Source of the DNA: an uncultured Bacteroidales bacterium
GTDB lineage: Bacteria; Bacteroidota; Bacteroidia; Bacteroidales; FEN-979
Length of the DNA stretch: 64,000 bases
Direction of reading: 5' to 3'
NCBI GenBank assembly: GCA_903887775.1
Contig: CAISRB010000011.1
Location: 1-64,000, forward strand
A program made the position numbers and the translations under genes. Below the pieces are notes generated by a model. The model had not been told where the DNA came from. It was given only the letters and a program-made list of their open reading frames with translations, and searched no databases. Position 1 is the first letter of the stretch; every line of letters begins with the position of its first letter. Positions 1 through 7,135 of the stretch are shown here, one piece after another.

Positions 1-402
1 GCTGATGTATTGCTCGATTGCTGTAATGAAAGTTGTTGTTTCAGGTACTTGCTGTGGTTTAGGTTTGATTATGAGTTTCAACTCTTCACGAAGCCGGGAA
101 ATATTAATCGTTGGATTATTTACCATGTGCTTGTCGTAACAGGCAAGGGCTTTTTCACCGATATCTTTTAACCGGTCATTGGTATCTTTGAAGTTCTTAT
201 ATTTGTCTGTTTGCCTTGCACGATGTTCTAATGGATTCCAGTTCTTTGGGTGAATTTTTTTTCCGGTTGATAGTTTGATGCGATGTTGGTCGATCCACAT
301 GATAAGGTAAATGGGTGTTTCCTCTTTTGCAGTAGACTTTTTCTTTTCCTTTGGGTCTTTATTTGACTGTGGGTCTCTTAGGATAAATGTAACGGTGGCC
401 AT
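1..402 (-). CDS. Tyrosine recombinase/integrase, N-terminal part (cut by window edge)
   Basis: The reading frame opens at the ATG complementary to 400-402 and stays open for 134 codons to the window edge. The product starts MATVTFILRDPQSNKDPK and continues with YLIMWIDQHRIKLSTGKKI and HPKNWNP. This is the beta-stranded Arm DNA-binding domain followed by the start of the SAM-like core-binding domain of Bacteroidota phage/conjugative-transposon integrases. The catalytic domain with the R-H-R-Y residues lies outside the window, so activity cannot be judged. Such enzymes integrate mobile elements, often beside their own attachment site. The gene points away from the AbiE genes, and the 450 bp in front of it carry paired repeats that could be its arm sites. 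The family assignment is solid; which element it belongs to is inference. Confidence 0.75.
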   Translation of the reverse strand, partial: MATVTFILRDPQSNKDPKEKKKSTAKEETPIYLIMWIDQHRIKLSTGKKIHPKNWNPLEHRARQTDKYKNFKDTNDRLKDIGEKALACYDKHMVNNPTINISRLREELKLIIKPKPQQVPETTTFITAIEQYIS

Positions 403-422
403 AGAGTATGATAAGGTTTGGA

Positions 423-430
423 CAAATATA
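423..430 (-). promoter_or_regulatory. Bacteroidota -7 element for the integrase
   Basis: The minus strand reads TATATTTG, an exact match to the Bacteroidota consensus TAnnTTTG, 20 bp upstream of the integrase ATG. No TTG -33 element is seen at the usual spacing; instead the GACGGTA repeats occupy that position. Confidence 0.4.
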
Positions 431-445
431 ATACAAAATTAATAA

Positions 446-467
446 GGGGGACGGTAGGGGGGACGGT
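446..467 (+). repeat. Direct repeat pair GGGGGACGGTA, 12-bp period
   Basis: Two copies of GGGGGACGGTA lie head to tail just upstream of the integrase promoter. A related pair lies at 658-678. Paired short direct repeats beside an integrase gene are typical of arm-type integrase binding sites; that role is inferred. Confidence 0.45.
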
Positions 468-616
468 AAAAGTAGATTGAACTGTATTTATTTATACACC
501 GCTGAATGTTGATAATTCTGAAAAGCCTATAAACAGTGCGGTTTGAGATTCAGATCGATATGACAGGTTTGAAACAGGTTGGTTCCTGTTCCGGGCACAA
601 AGCAATCATTATAATT

Positions 617-647
617 ACCCGTAGGTTAATCACTTACGGGTTTTTGT
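617..647 (+). terminator. Rho-independent terminator-like hairpin
   Basis: ACCCGTA (617-623) and TACGGGT (635-641) form a perfect 7-bp stem with an 11-nt loop, followed by TTTTTG TTTTTT. It points to the right although no plus-strand gene precedes it in the window. It may close a host gene or RNA interrupted by the element, or shield abiE from incoming transcription. Confidence 0.5.
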
Positions 648-657
648 TTTTTCAGAG

Positions 658-678
658 GTGACAGTACATGTGACGGTA
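658..678 (+). repeat. Direct repeat pair GTGACRGTA, 12-bp period
   Basis: GTGACAGTA (658-666) and GTGACGGTA (670-678) repeat with the same 12-bp period as the 446-467 pair and share its GACGGTA core. Confidence 0.4.
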
Positions 679-696
679 AAATTCGGGTATTTGTAA

Positions 697-719
697 TTTA
701 CGAGAGGGTGTCTCGTAAA
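697..719. repeat. Perfect 9-bp inverted repeat
   Basis: TTTACGAGA (697-705) and TCTCGTAAA (711-719) are exact reverse complements around a GGGTG loop. It has no clear T-tract in either direction beyond the stem, so it may be an operator, a recombination site or a transposon-end remnant rather than a terminator. Confidence 0.5.
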
Positions 720-831
720 AGGATACTCTAGCGGTCACTACCCCAATTAATTTCACTTCAAAGCGGTTATTAGTATTCAGGAAACGTTTCTGCCCTCTAC
801 TGGAAAAATAAGTTATTTAAATCAAATAGTT

Positions 832-839
832 TAACTTTG
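832..839 (+). promoter_or_regulatory. -7 element for the abiE operon
   Basis: TAACTTTG matches TAnnTTTG and lies 22 bp before the abiEi ATG. No good TTG -33 is seen, which would fit a weak or regulated promoter. Confidence 0.4.
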
Positions 840-861
840 TGTTTGTAATTATACTATAGGT

Positions 862-1617
862 ATGAATACTGGCACAAAAATAAACCAATTGCTGCAGGAT
901 ATCCCGGCAGGAGTTGTATTATTATCATCATGGCTTTCGGCACAGGGATATTCTTATGAATTGCAGCAAAGGTATCGAAAAGGTGGTTGGTTGACGAGCA
1001 TCGGCAATGGGGCAATGAAGCGCGCCGGGGATAGCATAACGCTTGTTGGCGCAATATATAGTTTACAGAACCAGGCAGGAATGCTGCTCCATATTGGAGG
1101 TAGAACAGCAATGGGATTGCTTGGACTTGCCCATTACCTTGAATTAAATCCAGAGGAAACTCTCCTTTTCGCAGCCCGTGGCGTTAAATTACCAGCCTGG
1201 CTCTTACAGAACAATTGGGATACTGATCCTGTTCTGATAAATACCTCTTTTCTCCCGCCGAAGTCAGGGCTGACTGATTACATGGAGTCAGGGCTGTCGA
1301 TAAAAATTTCTAACCCGGTCAGAGCAATGCTTGAATGTCTTGACATGGCTCCTGATAGGTTTAGCCTGGATGAGGCTTATCAATTGATGGAAGGCTTGTC
1401 ATTTCTTGTACCTGATGTCGTTCAGTCACTGCTCGAACAATGTAATTCTGTTAAAGTAACCAGGTTGTTTCTTTTTCTTGCAAAAAAAACCGGCCATAAT
1501 TGGTTTAACCATATTCAAACCAAAAAACTTAATCTCGGCAAAGGTAAAAGAGCGATTGTGCCCGATGGAGTATTCGTACCGGAATATCAGATAACAGTCC
1601 CGAAAAGTTTGATATGA
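862..1617 (+). CDS. AbiEi-type antitoxin, type IV toxin-antitoxin system
   Basis: A 251-residue protein with the architecture of AbiEi antitoxins. An N-terminal winged-helix domain (about residues 1-95; WLSAQGYSYELQQRYRKGGW) is the DNA-binding part expected to autorepress the operon. A C-terminal AbiEi_C domain (about 100-245) ends with a conserved-looking tail VPEYQITVP. In characterised AbiE systems the antitoxin opposes a nucleotidyltransferase toxin and gives abortive-infection phage defence or element maintenance. The stop overlaps the next ATG (ATGA-type, 4 bp), so translation with the toxin gene is coupled. The start is supported by the -7 element at 832-839. A near-copy of its 3' end survives at 4288-4350. 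Family identification is confident; phage defence here is inferred. Confidence 0.8.
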   Translation: MNTGTKINQLLQDIPAGVVLLSSWLSAQGYSYELQQRYRKGGWLTSIGNGAMKRAGDSITLVGAIYSLQNQAGMLLHIGGRTAMGLLGLAHYLELNPEETLLFAARGVKLPAWLLQNNWDTDPVLINTSFLPPKSGLTDYMESGLSIKISNPVRAMLECLDMAPDRFSLDEAYQLMEGLSFLVPDVVQSLLEQCNSVKVTRLFLFLAKKTGHNWFNHIQTKKLNLGKGKRAIVPDGVFVPEYQITVPKSLI

Positions 1618-2524
1618 TTGATCCAAGGTATAAAAAACAGGTAAAACTGCTCTTACGAATTTTACCAGAGATAGCAAGGGAAGAATCATTAGCGTTACAC
1701 GGTGGGACTGCTGTCAATTTATTCTACAAAAACATGCCGAGACTGTCAGTTGATCTCGACCTTACATGGCTTCCGTTTGATGACAGAGAATCGGACCTGC
1801 ATGCTATCCGTGAAAAGCTTATTTCATTAAGGGCCAGAGTTGCTAAAAATATTCCCGGGATTAATGCCCATGAACCGGTAATTGAATCTGAAGAATATAA
1901 GATGCGTTTTACTTCATCTGATGGGTCAAACGTGAAGGTTGAAGTGAATACAATAAACCGGGGCGTTTACGATAAGCCTGTAATATTAAGCATATGCTCC
2001 AGAGCACAGGAAATGTTTGAAATGTATTGCGAAATACAGGTAGTTCCTTTCGGACAACTTTATGGGGGAAAAATTGTTGCCGCCCTTGACAGGCAACATC
2101 CACGGGATCTTTTTGATATAAAAACCCTTTTTGATAATACTTCGTATGATGACGACTTAAAAAAAGCGTCTTATTCTGTTTGCTTAGCAGTAAACGCCCA
2201 CTTCATGAATTACTGGAACCATCGCTTCTTGATCTTCGCATGGTTCTGGAAACCCAGTTTGGTGGCATGACAGATCAGTCTTTTACTTATGACATGTTTG
2301 AAGCAACAAGAAATCAACTGATCGATATTGTACGTAAAGGTATTACCGAAAAAGAGCGAAAATTTTTAATAAGCTTCTCTTATGGCGAACCTGTGTGGTT
2401 CCCATATGATTTCAGCAAATTCCCGGGAGTTCAGTGGAAGTTGTTAAATATACACAGGTTAAGAAAAGCAAATCCTGCGAAACACAGAATTCAGATTGAG
2501 AAGTTGGAAAACCTGTTTAGTTAG
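1614..2524 (+). pseudogene. AbiEii nucleotidyltransferase toxin, reading frame broken (or recoded) at an A7 run
   Basis: Residues 1-184, read from 1614, carry the DNA polymerase beta-like nucleotidyltransferase core: HGGTAVNLFYKNMPRLSVDLDLTW-like G-G-T and D-L-D motifs near residue 30-47, then HPRDLFDIK near 165. That frame runs into unrelated sequence and stops at 2270. The missing C-terminus continues in the -1 frame (LLSSKRPLHELLEPSLLD, then EKERKFLISF and the 3' end at 2524). The frames meet at A_AAA_AAA (2159-2165). Joined by a -1 slip there, the product is about 303 residues, the family's usual length. So this is a one-base loss in a homopolymer (a pseudogene or assembly error) or programmed frameshifting. 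Unopposed AbiEii would be toxic, so an inactive toxin beside an intact antitoxin is plausible. Confidence 0.75.
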
Positions 2525-2663
2525 TGATGGTCTGATTATCATATTGATAAGCTGCAGTAATATCTGATGATAAAACCAAATTATGAATTAGTAGTTTCTT
2601 TGGAGATAATAAATCACAAAAAGACACATTAACTTTTTTCAAAACAAAATAAAACAATCTGCC

Positions 2664-2796
2664 CCTAATAAGCCGACAGCCGAGCAATGCGGGCGGTTTC
2701 CGTAGGCTGGCATTCACCAAACCTCCAAATAGTATTGGAAATTGAAAGTTTAAGACAAATAAAACCCACACTGCGGCTGCCGGCGAGGCGTTATAC
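2664..2796 (+). repeat. Integron attC-like structured element (candidate)
   Basis: This 320-bp gap (2525-2845) lacks a gene. GCCGACAGCCG (2672-2682) pairs with CGGCTGCCGGC (2774-2784). Pairing continues inward (GCAATGCGGG against CCCACACTGC, with wobble), and an inner stem TCCAA/TTGGA sits in the middle. It ends in GGCGTTATAC (2787-2796), resembling the G^TTRRRY crossover box of attC sites. The next gene starts 50 bp later, and GCATAAC, close to the reverse complement of GTTATAC, lies 9 nt after that gene's stop. The left-hand R'' box (CCTAATA) is degenerate, so it could also be a different folded repeat or a structured RNA. Confidence 0.35.
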
Positions 2797-2845
2797 CTAA
2801 TGCTTAAAGACAAATAGACAATTACAAAGTTATTGTAACAATTGT

Positions 2846-4159
2846 ATGAAAAGATTTATCCTCGTTATTCTTATTTTTCCATTTGCTGGTTTCGGACAGA
2901 ACTACACTTCTTATTTTACAGGAAATCCAAAGGATACGGTTACCAATCCGCTTGGCGGTGTTTGTCTGATGGGAGGGGCTACAGAAGACGATGATGCAAT
3001 GAAATGGTTCTTACAAAGAGCTGATGGTGGAGATATTCTAGTCCTTAGAACAAGTGGTTCAAATGGTTACAATGACTATATGTACTCACTTGGTGCCCCT
3101 GTCAATTCGGTCGAATCTATCGTATTTAACAACCCGTCAGCAAGTTATGAACCATATGTCCAGGAAAAAATTCAACATGCCGAGGCCATCTGGTTTGCAG
3201 GCGGCGACCAGTGGAAATATGTATCGTATTGGCGAAATACGCCGGTTGACAGCTTAATAAACCTCGCAATACAGCAAAGAAATGTTGTTGTTGGCGGAAC
3301 CAGTGCCGGCATGGCCGTTCTGGGCAAATATTATTTCTCAGCTCAACACGGGACTGTCACTTCTGCCGAGGCACTGGCAAATCCATACAACAGCAGAGTT
3401 AAAGTTGATTCTGCTAAGTTTTTAAGTTGCAATTACATGAGCAATGTGATTACCGACACCCATTTTGATAATCCCGACAGAAGAGGCCGGCTGGATGTGT
3501 TTCTAGCGAGAATCTATACCGATTATGGTGTATTTGCAAAAGGAATTGCCTGTGATGAATACACGGCAGTTTGCGTTGACCTTAATGGGATAGCCAAAGT
3601 ATATGGAGGCTACCCTGCATATGATGATAATGCCTACTTTGTTCAAAACAATTGTGAATTAGCTGTCCAGGCACCTGAAAACTGCACTCCCGGAAATCCT
3701 CTGACCTGGTATTTAGGTGGGGAAGCGGTTAAGGTTTACAGAGTGAAAGGAACTGTATCTGGCTCAAATACATTTGATCTGAATGACTGGAAAACAGGAA
3801 CAGGCGGAACCTGGCTGAACTGGAGCGTGATTAACGGAACTTTTTCAGAACAACCGGGAAATGCAATAAACTGCAGCCCAAATTCTGTTCATGATTATTC
3901 TCTTCCCGATGATATAATCATTTCGCCAAACCCATCGGCAGACTGGATCTTTCTTTCCTCGGAAAAAATGGACCTCGTTGATTGCATGTGTTCTGTTTAT
4001 AATTCCCTGGGCCGGAAAATGGCTGTTGAACTGAATTACCATTCAGGAAAAAAGGTCGGAATCAACTTAAACGGGCTTGAGACGGGGGTATATTTTTTAC
4101 AAATCACAGGAAAGGGAAACAAGCCAACCCATCACGTTTTCATAAAGGCAGAAAAGTAA
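2846..4159 (+). CDS. Secreted cyanophycinase-like serine peptidase (S51-related) with T9SS sorting domain
   Basis: A 437-residue protein. Residues 1-17 form a short signal peptide ending FAGFGQ. Residues about 35-290 are the S51/cyanophycinase fold: GGVCLMGGATEDDDAM, the AGGDQ strand and the nucleophile elbow GGTSAGMA with Ser153. Family members hydrolyse cyanophycin or Asp/Glu-containing peptides; the substrate here is unknown. Residues about 355-437 form a T9SS type A sorting domain (ISPNPSADW, then LETGVYFLQITGKG), so the protein should be exported and anchored or released at the cell surface. It sits alone between an attC-like element and an AbiEi fossil, which suggests a mobile cassette. 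A standard promoter is not evident in front of it. Confidence 0.75.
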   Translation: MKRFILVILIFPFAGFGQNYTSYFTGNPKDTVTNPLGGVCLMGGATEDDDAMKWFLQRADGGDILVLRTSGSNGYNDYMYSLGAPVNSVESIVFNNPSASYEPYVQEKIQHAEAIWFAGGDQWKYVSYWRNTPVDSLINLAIQQRNVVVGGTSAGMAVLGKYYFSAQHGTVTSAEALANPYNSRVKVDSAKFLSCNYMSNVITDTHFDNPDRRGRLDVFLARIYTDYGVFAKGIACDEYTAVCVDLNGIAKVYGGYPAYDDNAYFVQNNCELAVQAPENCTPGNPLTWYLGGEAVKVYRVKGTVSGSNTFDLNDWKTGTGGTWLNWSVINGTFSEQPGNAINCSPNSVHDYSLPDDIIISPNPSADWIFLSSEKMDLVDCMCSVYNSLGRKMAVELNYHSGKKVGINLNGLETGVYFLQITGKGNKPTHHVFIKAEK

Positions 4160-4167
4160 GCACGAAG

Positions 4168-4287
4168 GCATAACGAGCCGGTTACAACAATTCGGGTGGA
4201 AGTCAGAAGCAAGGGTGCACCAGATCTGCGATCTGGCAATAGACAGCAAGCCGAAAGTCAGGTAAGTCCCTAACTGTTGAACCCAAC
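4168..4287 (+). other. Decayed element remnant with attC-like R'' box and hairpin
   Basis: GCATAAC (4168-4174) follows the preceding stop by 9 nt and mirrors the GTTATAC box at 2790-2796. Downstream is a perfect 7-bp hairpin CCAGATC-TGC-GATCTGG (4220-4236). No matching right-hand GTTATGC box is found; GTTGAAC at 4276-4282 is the nearest fit to GTTRRRY. No gene is present. Confidence 0.3.
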
Positions 4288-4350
4288 GATGTATCTGTAC
4301 CTGAATATCAAATAACAGTCCCGGGCAAACAGCTTCATCGTAAAAACTGA
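4288..4350 (+). pseudogene. Fossil 3' end of a second AbiEi gene
   Basis: The frame from 4288 to the TGA at 4348-4350 encodes DVSVPEYQITVPGKQLHRKN. Its middle matches the tail of the intact AbiEi (GVFVPEYQITVPKSLI). At DNA level 25 of 27 bases agree between 4297-4323 and the corresponding stretch near 1576-1602. Upstream sequence has stops and no longer aligns, so only the end of the gene survives. It implies that two AbiE loci once flanked the cyanophycinase-like gene, or that the locus was partly duplicated. Confidence 0.6.
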
Positions 4351-4401
4351 AGCGTCGTTGATGATAGTCGAATATCCCATACCCCGGCTTAAAAGAAAAA
4401 G

Positions 4402-4409
4402 TATCTTTG
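4402..4409 (+). promoter_or_regulatory. -7 element for the GH27 gene
   Basis: TATCTTTG matches TAnnTTTG. Transcription would begin near 4415, after the first in-frame ATG at 4407, which argues that translation starts later (4509). Confidence 0.45.
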
Positions 4410-4508
4410 TGTTACTTTAAAAGGTTTATTATTAACACAGATCAAATGGATGTACTCACCAAACAAACAAGGGTAACAGGGCAAATCTTTGTTTTTCCTC
4501 TGAATCGG

Positions 4509-5702
4509 ATGGAGCAGTGCCTGCTTTTAATCAAAAGGTCTTTGCTTGTTGTGCTGATATTGTCCGGATCGTCCCTGTATGCCCAAAAATTCGAAGAACT
4601 GGCAAGGACCCCTCCAATGGGTTGGAACAGCTGGAATAAATTTGCCTGCGATATAAATGAGAAAACAATCAGGGAGATTGCTGATGCCTTCGTAAGCAGC
4701 GGGATGCGGGATGCGGGTTATGTGTACCTTGTCATAGACGACTGCTGGCAGGTGAAAAGGGACTCAAACGGAACAATCATTGCCGATCCGGCCCGTTTCC
4801 CTTCGGGTATGAAAAATCTGGGCGATTATATCCATTCGAAAGGGCTTAAATTCGGTATTTATTCAGATGCAGGTACAGCAACCTGCCAGGGAAGGCCCGG
4901 AAGCAGGGGATATGAGTTCCAGGATGCCAGGACCTATGCTTCCTGGGGTGTTGATTACCTGAAGTATGACTGGTGTAATCACGGGAAACAGAATTGTGAG
5001 TCCTCATACACAACAATGCGCGATGCACTTTACAAAGCCGGCAGGCCGGTAGTTTTAAGCATTTGCGAGTGGGGCACAACCAAACCCTGGGAATGGGGTA
5101 AGGATGTGGGACATTTATGGAGATCAACCGAAGACATTATCAACTGTTTCGACTGCAAGAACTACTGGGGCGGACTCGGGGTAGTTCAAATCATCGACCT
5201 CTTTACAGAGATCGGAACCTATGCCGGACCCGGCCACTGGAATGATGCCGATATGCTTGAAGTTGGAAATGGGGTTCTTACACCAAATGAAGAGAGACTT
5301 CACATGAGCATGTGGGCTATGTTCTCTTCCCCACTTATGGCAGGGAATGACCTGAGAAATATGTCGAAGGAAACGGTATCTGTTCTGACCAACAAAGAAG
5401 TTCTGGCAATTGACCAGGATAAACTGGGCATCTCTGCAATACGATGGATGAAATACGGTAACCTGGAAATTTGGTTTAAACCACTTGAGGGTGGAGATTA
5501 TGCTTTCTGCTTTATAAACCGAGGGAATGAACCAATAACCATCGACCAGGACCTTAAAACTTTGATCAAGAAATATATCATCGATGATTCATATATGATA
5601 AGGGACCTTTGGAAACATGAAAATATTGGAAGCACATACGAAAATGTAAAAGGCAGCCTCCCGGCCCATGATGTGCTTATGATTAAACTCACGAAGAGGT
5701 AA
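4509..5702 (+). CDS. Secreted GH27 alpha-galactosidase
   Basis: A 397-residue glycoside hydrolase family 27 enzyme. The chosen ATG gives a clean signal peptide (LLVVLILSGSSLYAQ). An in-frame ATG at 4407 lies before the likely transcription start and would bury that signal. The mature protein opens with RTPPMGWNSWNKF, the GH27 hallmark. YLKYDWC supplies the nucleophile Asp154 and WRSTED the acid/base Asp209. A C-terminal beta domain follows (about 310-397). The enzyme releases terminal alpha-linked galactose, from raffinose-type sugars or galactomannan side chains; alpha-N-acetylgalactosaminidase is an alternative in the same family. There is no T9SS domain, so a periplasmic location is likely. 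It is monocistronic. Confidence 0.88.
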   Translation: MEQCLLLIKRSLLVVLILSGSSLYAQKFEELARTPPMGWNSWNKFACDINEKTIREIADAFVSSGMRDAGYVYLVIDDCWQVKRDSNGTIIADPARFPSGMKNLGDYIHSKGLKFGIYSDAGTATCQGRPGSRGYEFQDARTYASWGVDYLKYDWCNHGKQNCESSYTTMRDALYKAGRPVVLSICEWGTTKPWEWGKDVGHLWRSTEDIINCFDCKNYWGGLGVVQIIDLFTEIGTYAGPGHWNDADMLEVGNGVLTPNEERLHMSMWAMFSSPLMAGNDLRNMSKETVSVLTNKEVLAIDQDKLGISAIRWMKYGNLEIWFKPLEGGDYAFCFINRGNEPITIDQDLKTLIKKYIIDDSYMIRDLWKHENIGSTYENVKGSLPAHDVLMIKLTKR

Positions 5703-5763
5703 ATCCCGGATTAATCCTGTGGACTGATACGGATAATGGTTGTCTATACTTCATGCGTAGTGA

Positions 5764-7128
5764 TCAAAGTTTTAACAGGAGAAGGTCTTTTGTCAGCGAA
5801 GACCCGCTGAGTGAGCTGGGTATCTGCTCCTTCAACTTCATTTTGAGTGAAGAGGCGCGAACGTCCTGAATAATAAAATCTGACAACTGCCTTAGCGTTG
5901 CTGATCCCCTGGTTTCTTTAAGTTTATTCAGCAAAGCAAGTGTGAATAATCCATGCCCGGCTTGTGGAGAGGACCAGGTTCTTTGTCCGGGAGTGCAGGC
6001 AGCCAATAAAAACACGTTTGCAGGAACATTGGGGTAGCGCAGCGTGATTTTTATTGTCTTGCTTTTGTCTTGTTTTGGTTTCAGGGCATCAAATCCAAAG
6101 GAACTTTCGAGAAGAATAGTAATTCGTTTTGAGGCTTCTTCCTGTAACATCGTATACAGATCGCTGATACGGATGATGAATTTAGGGTCGTCGTTTTCAA
6201 TATCAACAGGTAAGATATAGGGTTCAAGGGTTTTTTCATCAATCAGGCCGTAGCCGGCATAATAAAAAATCAGCTCGGCTTTACCGTTAACTCCCTTTGA
6301 ATAGGATGAAAGTTTAATAAGCTCTCTTCGCATTTCAAAGGATTTGGCATTGATGATCATCTCAACGTTCTCCTCAGGTATCCCAAGAGTGAGGATTGCA
6401 TATTCCCTGAACACCCTTGCATCCCGGGCATGATAATCAATAGAGTCGGCGTTGCAGCGGGCCATTTGCATCGGGCTGTATGCATCATTGGCGATAATCA
6501 GAACATAAGTGTTTCTCCTGTCCTGAGGGAGTTCTGGGATGTTTTTATCGGCATCGCATAAAGGTTCAAATGCCTGAGGTGACTTTGAAACAGAGTTTGG
6601 TTTACGGTTGGTTAATATGCAGAGGAAGCGGGTCAGTGTATCAGCAATGATCTGGGATGCATTGGCATAGACCTTTTCATCAGCGAGTTCAACACTGGTA
6701 CCTCCTCCTTTTATTCTCCGGATATCAGTGGAATAAATAAGTTTGCCGTTTGTTTTATCAAAAACCTTCAGGCTTGCATCAAGCAAACAAAAGAAAAAAT
6801 ATGGAGTTTGGCCGTTGTTATAGGAATTGCATTTGACCCTTATAATAAGATCGGCTGAATTGCTGTCAGCGACAGAACGGAATTTGTTTTGAATAAGTTG
6901 CCGGCTGATTTTTTGTTGTATGACCGGACGAACTGCTCCTCTGCTCCAGTGAAATTCCGAAGCTGAGATATAAAATGTATTTTGGGCCGGGACCTGGTTT
7001 AAGATGAATCCCAATAAAGCCAGAATGAAACATAATCTGGTGGAACCAAAGTGAGGACGAATATGAAATAAACAGCTGCTTCTAATAAACAGCGGATCAA
7101 AGAAATAATGAAATGAAAACTTCCTCAC
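5764..7128 (-). CDS. Exported caspase-fold (C14-like) protein lacking both catalytic residues
   Basis: About 454 residues. A GTG at 7126-7128 is preferred, because the ATG at 7239 would overlap the upstream gene by 104 bp. A hydrophobic export segment ends ILNQVPAQ near residue 50. A lipoprotein-like beta/alpha domain (about 50-190) precedes the caspase-hemoglobinase fold (about 205-450; YVLIIANDAY, ARDARVFREYAI). In active relatives the His sits in FYYAGHG and the Cys in DACFSG. Here they read FYYAGYG (Tyr293) and LESSFG (Ser343 in the Cys position). It is therefore probably a pseudo-protease with a binding or scaffold role. It is last in the six-gene operon, 7 bp after the TPR gene. Confidence 0.7.
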   Translation of the reverse strand: MRKFSFHYFFDPLFIRSSCLFHIRPHFGSTRLCFILALLGFILNQVPAQNTFYISASEFHWSRGAVRPVIQQKISRQLIQNKFRSVADSNSADLIIRVKCNSYNNGQTPYFFFCLLDASLKVFDKTNGKLIYSTDIRRIKGGGTSVELADEKVYANASQIIADTLTRFLCILTNRKPNSVSKSPQAFEPLCDADKNIPELPQDRRNTYVLIIANDAYSPMQMARCNADSIDYHARDARVFREYAILTLGIPEENVEMIINAKSFEMRRELIKLSSYSKGVNGKAELIFYYAGYGLIDEKTLEPYILPVDIENDDPKFIIRISDLYTMLQEEASKRITILLESSFGFDALKPKQDKSKTIKITLRYPNVPANVFLLAACTPGQRTWSSPQAGHGLFTLALLNKLKETRGSATLRQLSDFIIQDVRASSLKMKLKEQIPSSLSGSSLTKDLLLLKL

Positions 7129-7135
7129 GATTTTA

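Larger units (their letters stand above)
403..861. other. Intergenic region between integrase and abiE genes
   Basis: A 459-bp non-coding stretch with no convincing ORF. It holds a -7 element for the integrase (423-430), two pairs of 12-bp-period direct repeats (446-467 and 658-678), a plus-strand hairpin with T-tract (617-647), a perfect palindrome (697-719) and a -7 element for abiEi (832-839). The layout suits an attachment/control region of a mobile element. Nothing recognisable lies in 471-575. Confidence 0.5.

Noticed and set aside
560-606. tRNA 3' end-like sequence (GGTTGGTTCCTGTTCCGGGCAC) as an attachment core
   Set aside because: It can form a small stem, but the T-loop has the wrong length and sequence and no matching upstream tRNA arms are present.
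4206-4260. Short frame EARVHQICDLAIDSKPKVR as part of a gene
   Set aside because: Too short, ended by a stop, and its resemblance to any family could not be supported by eye.
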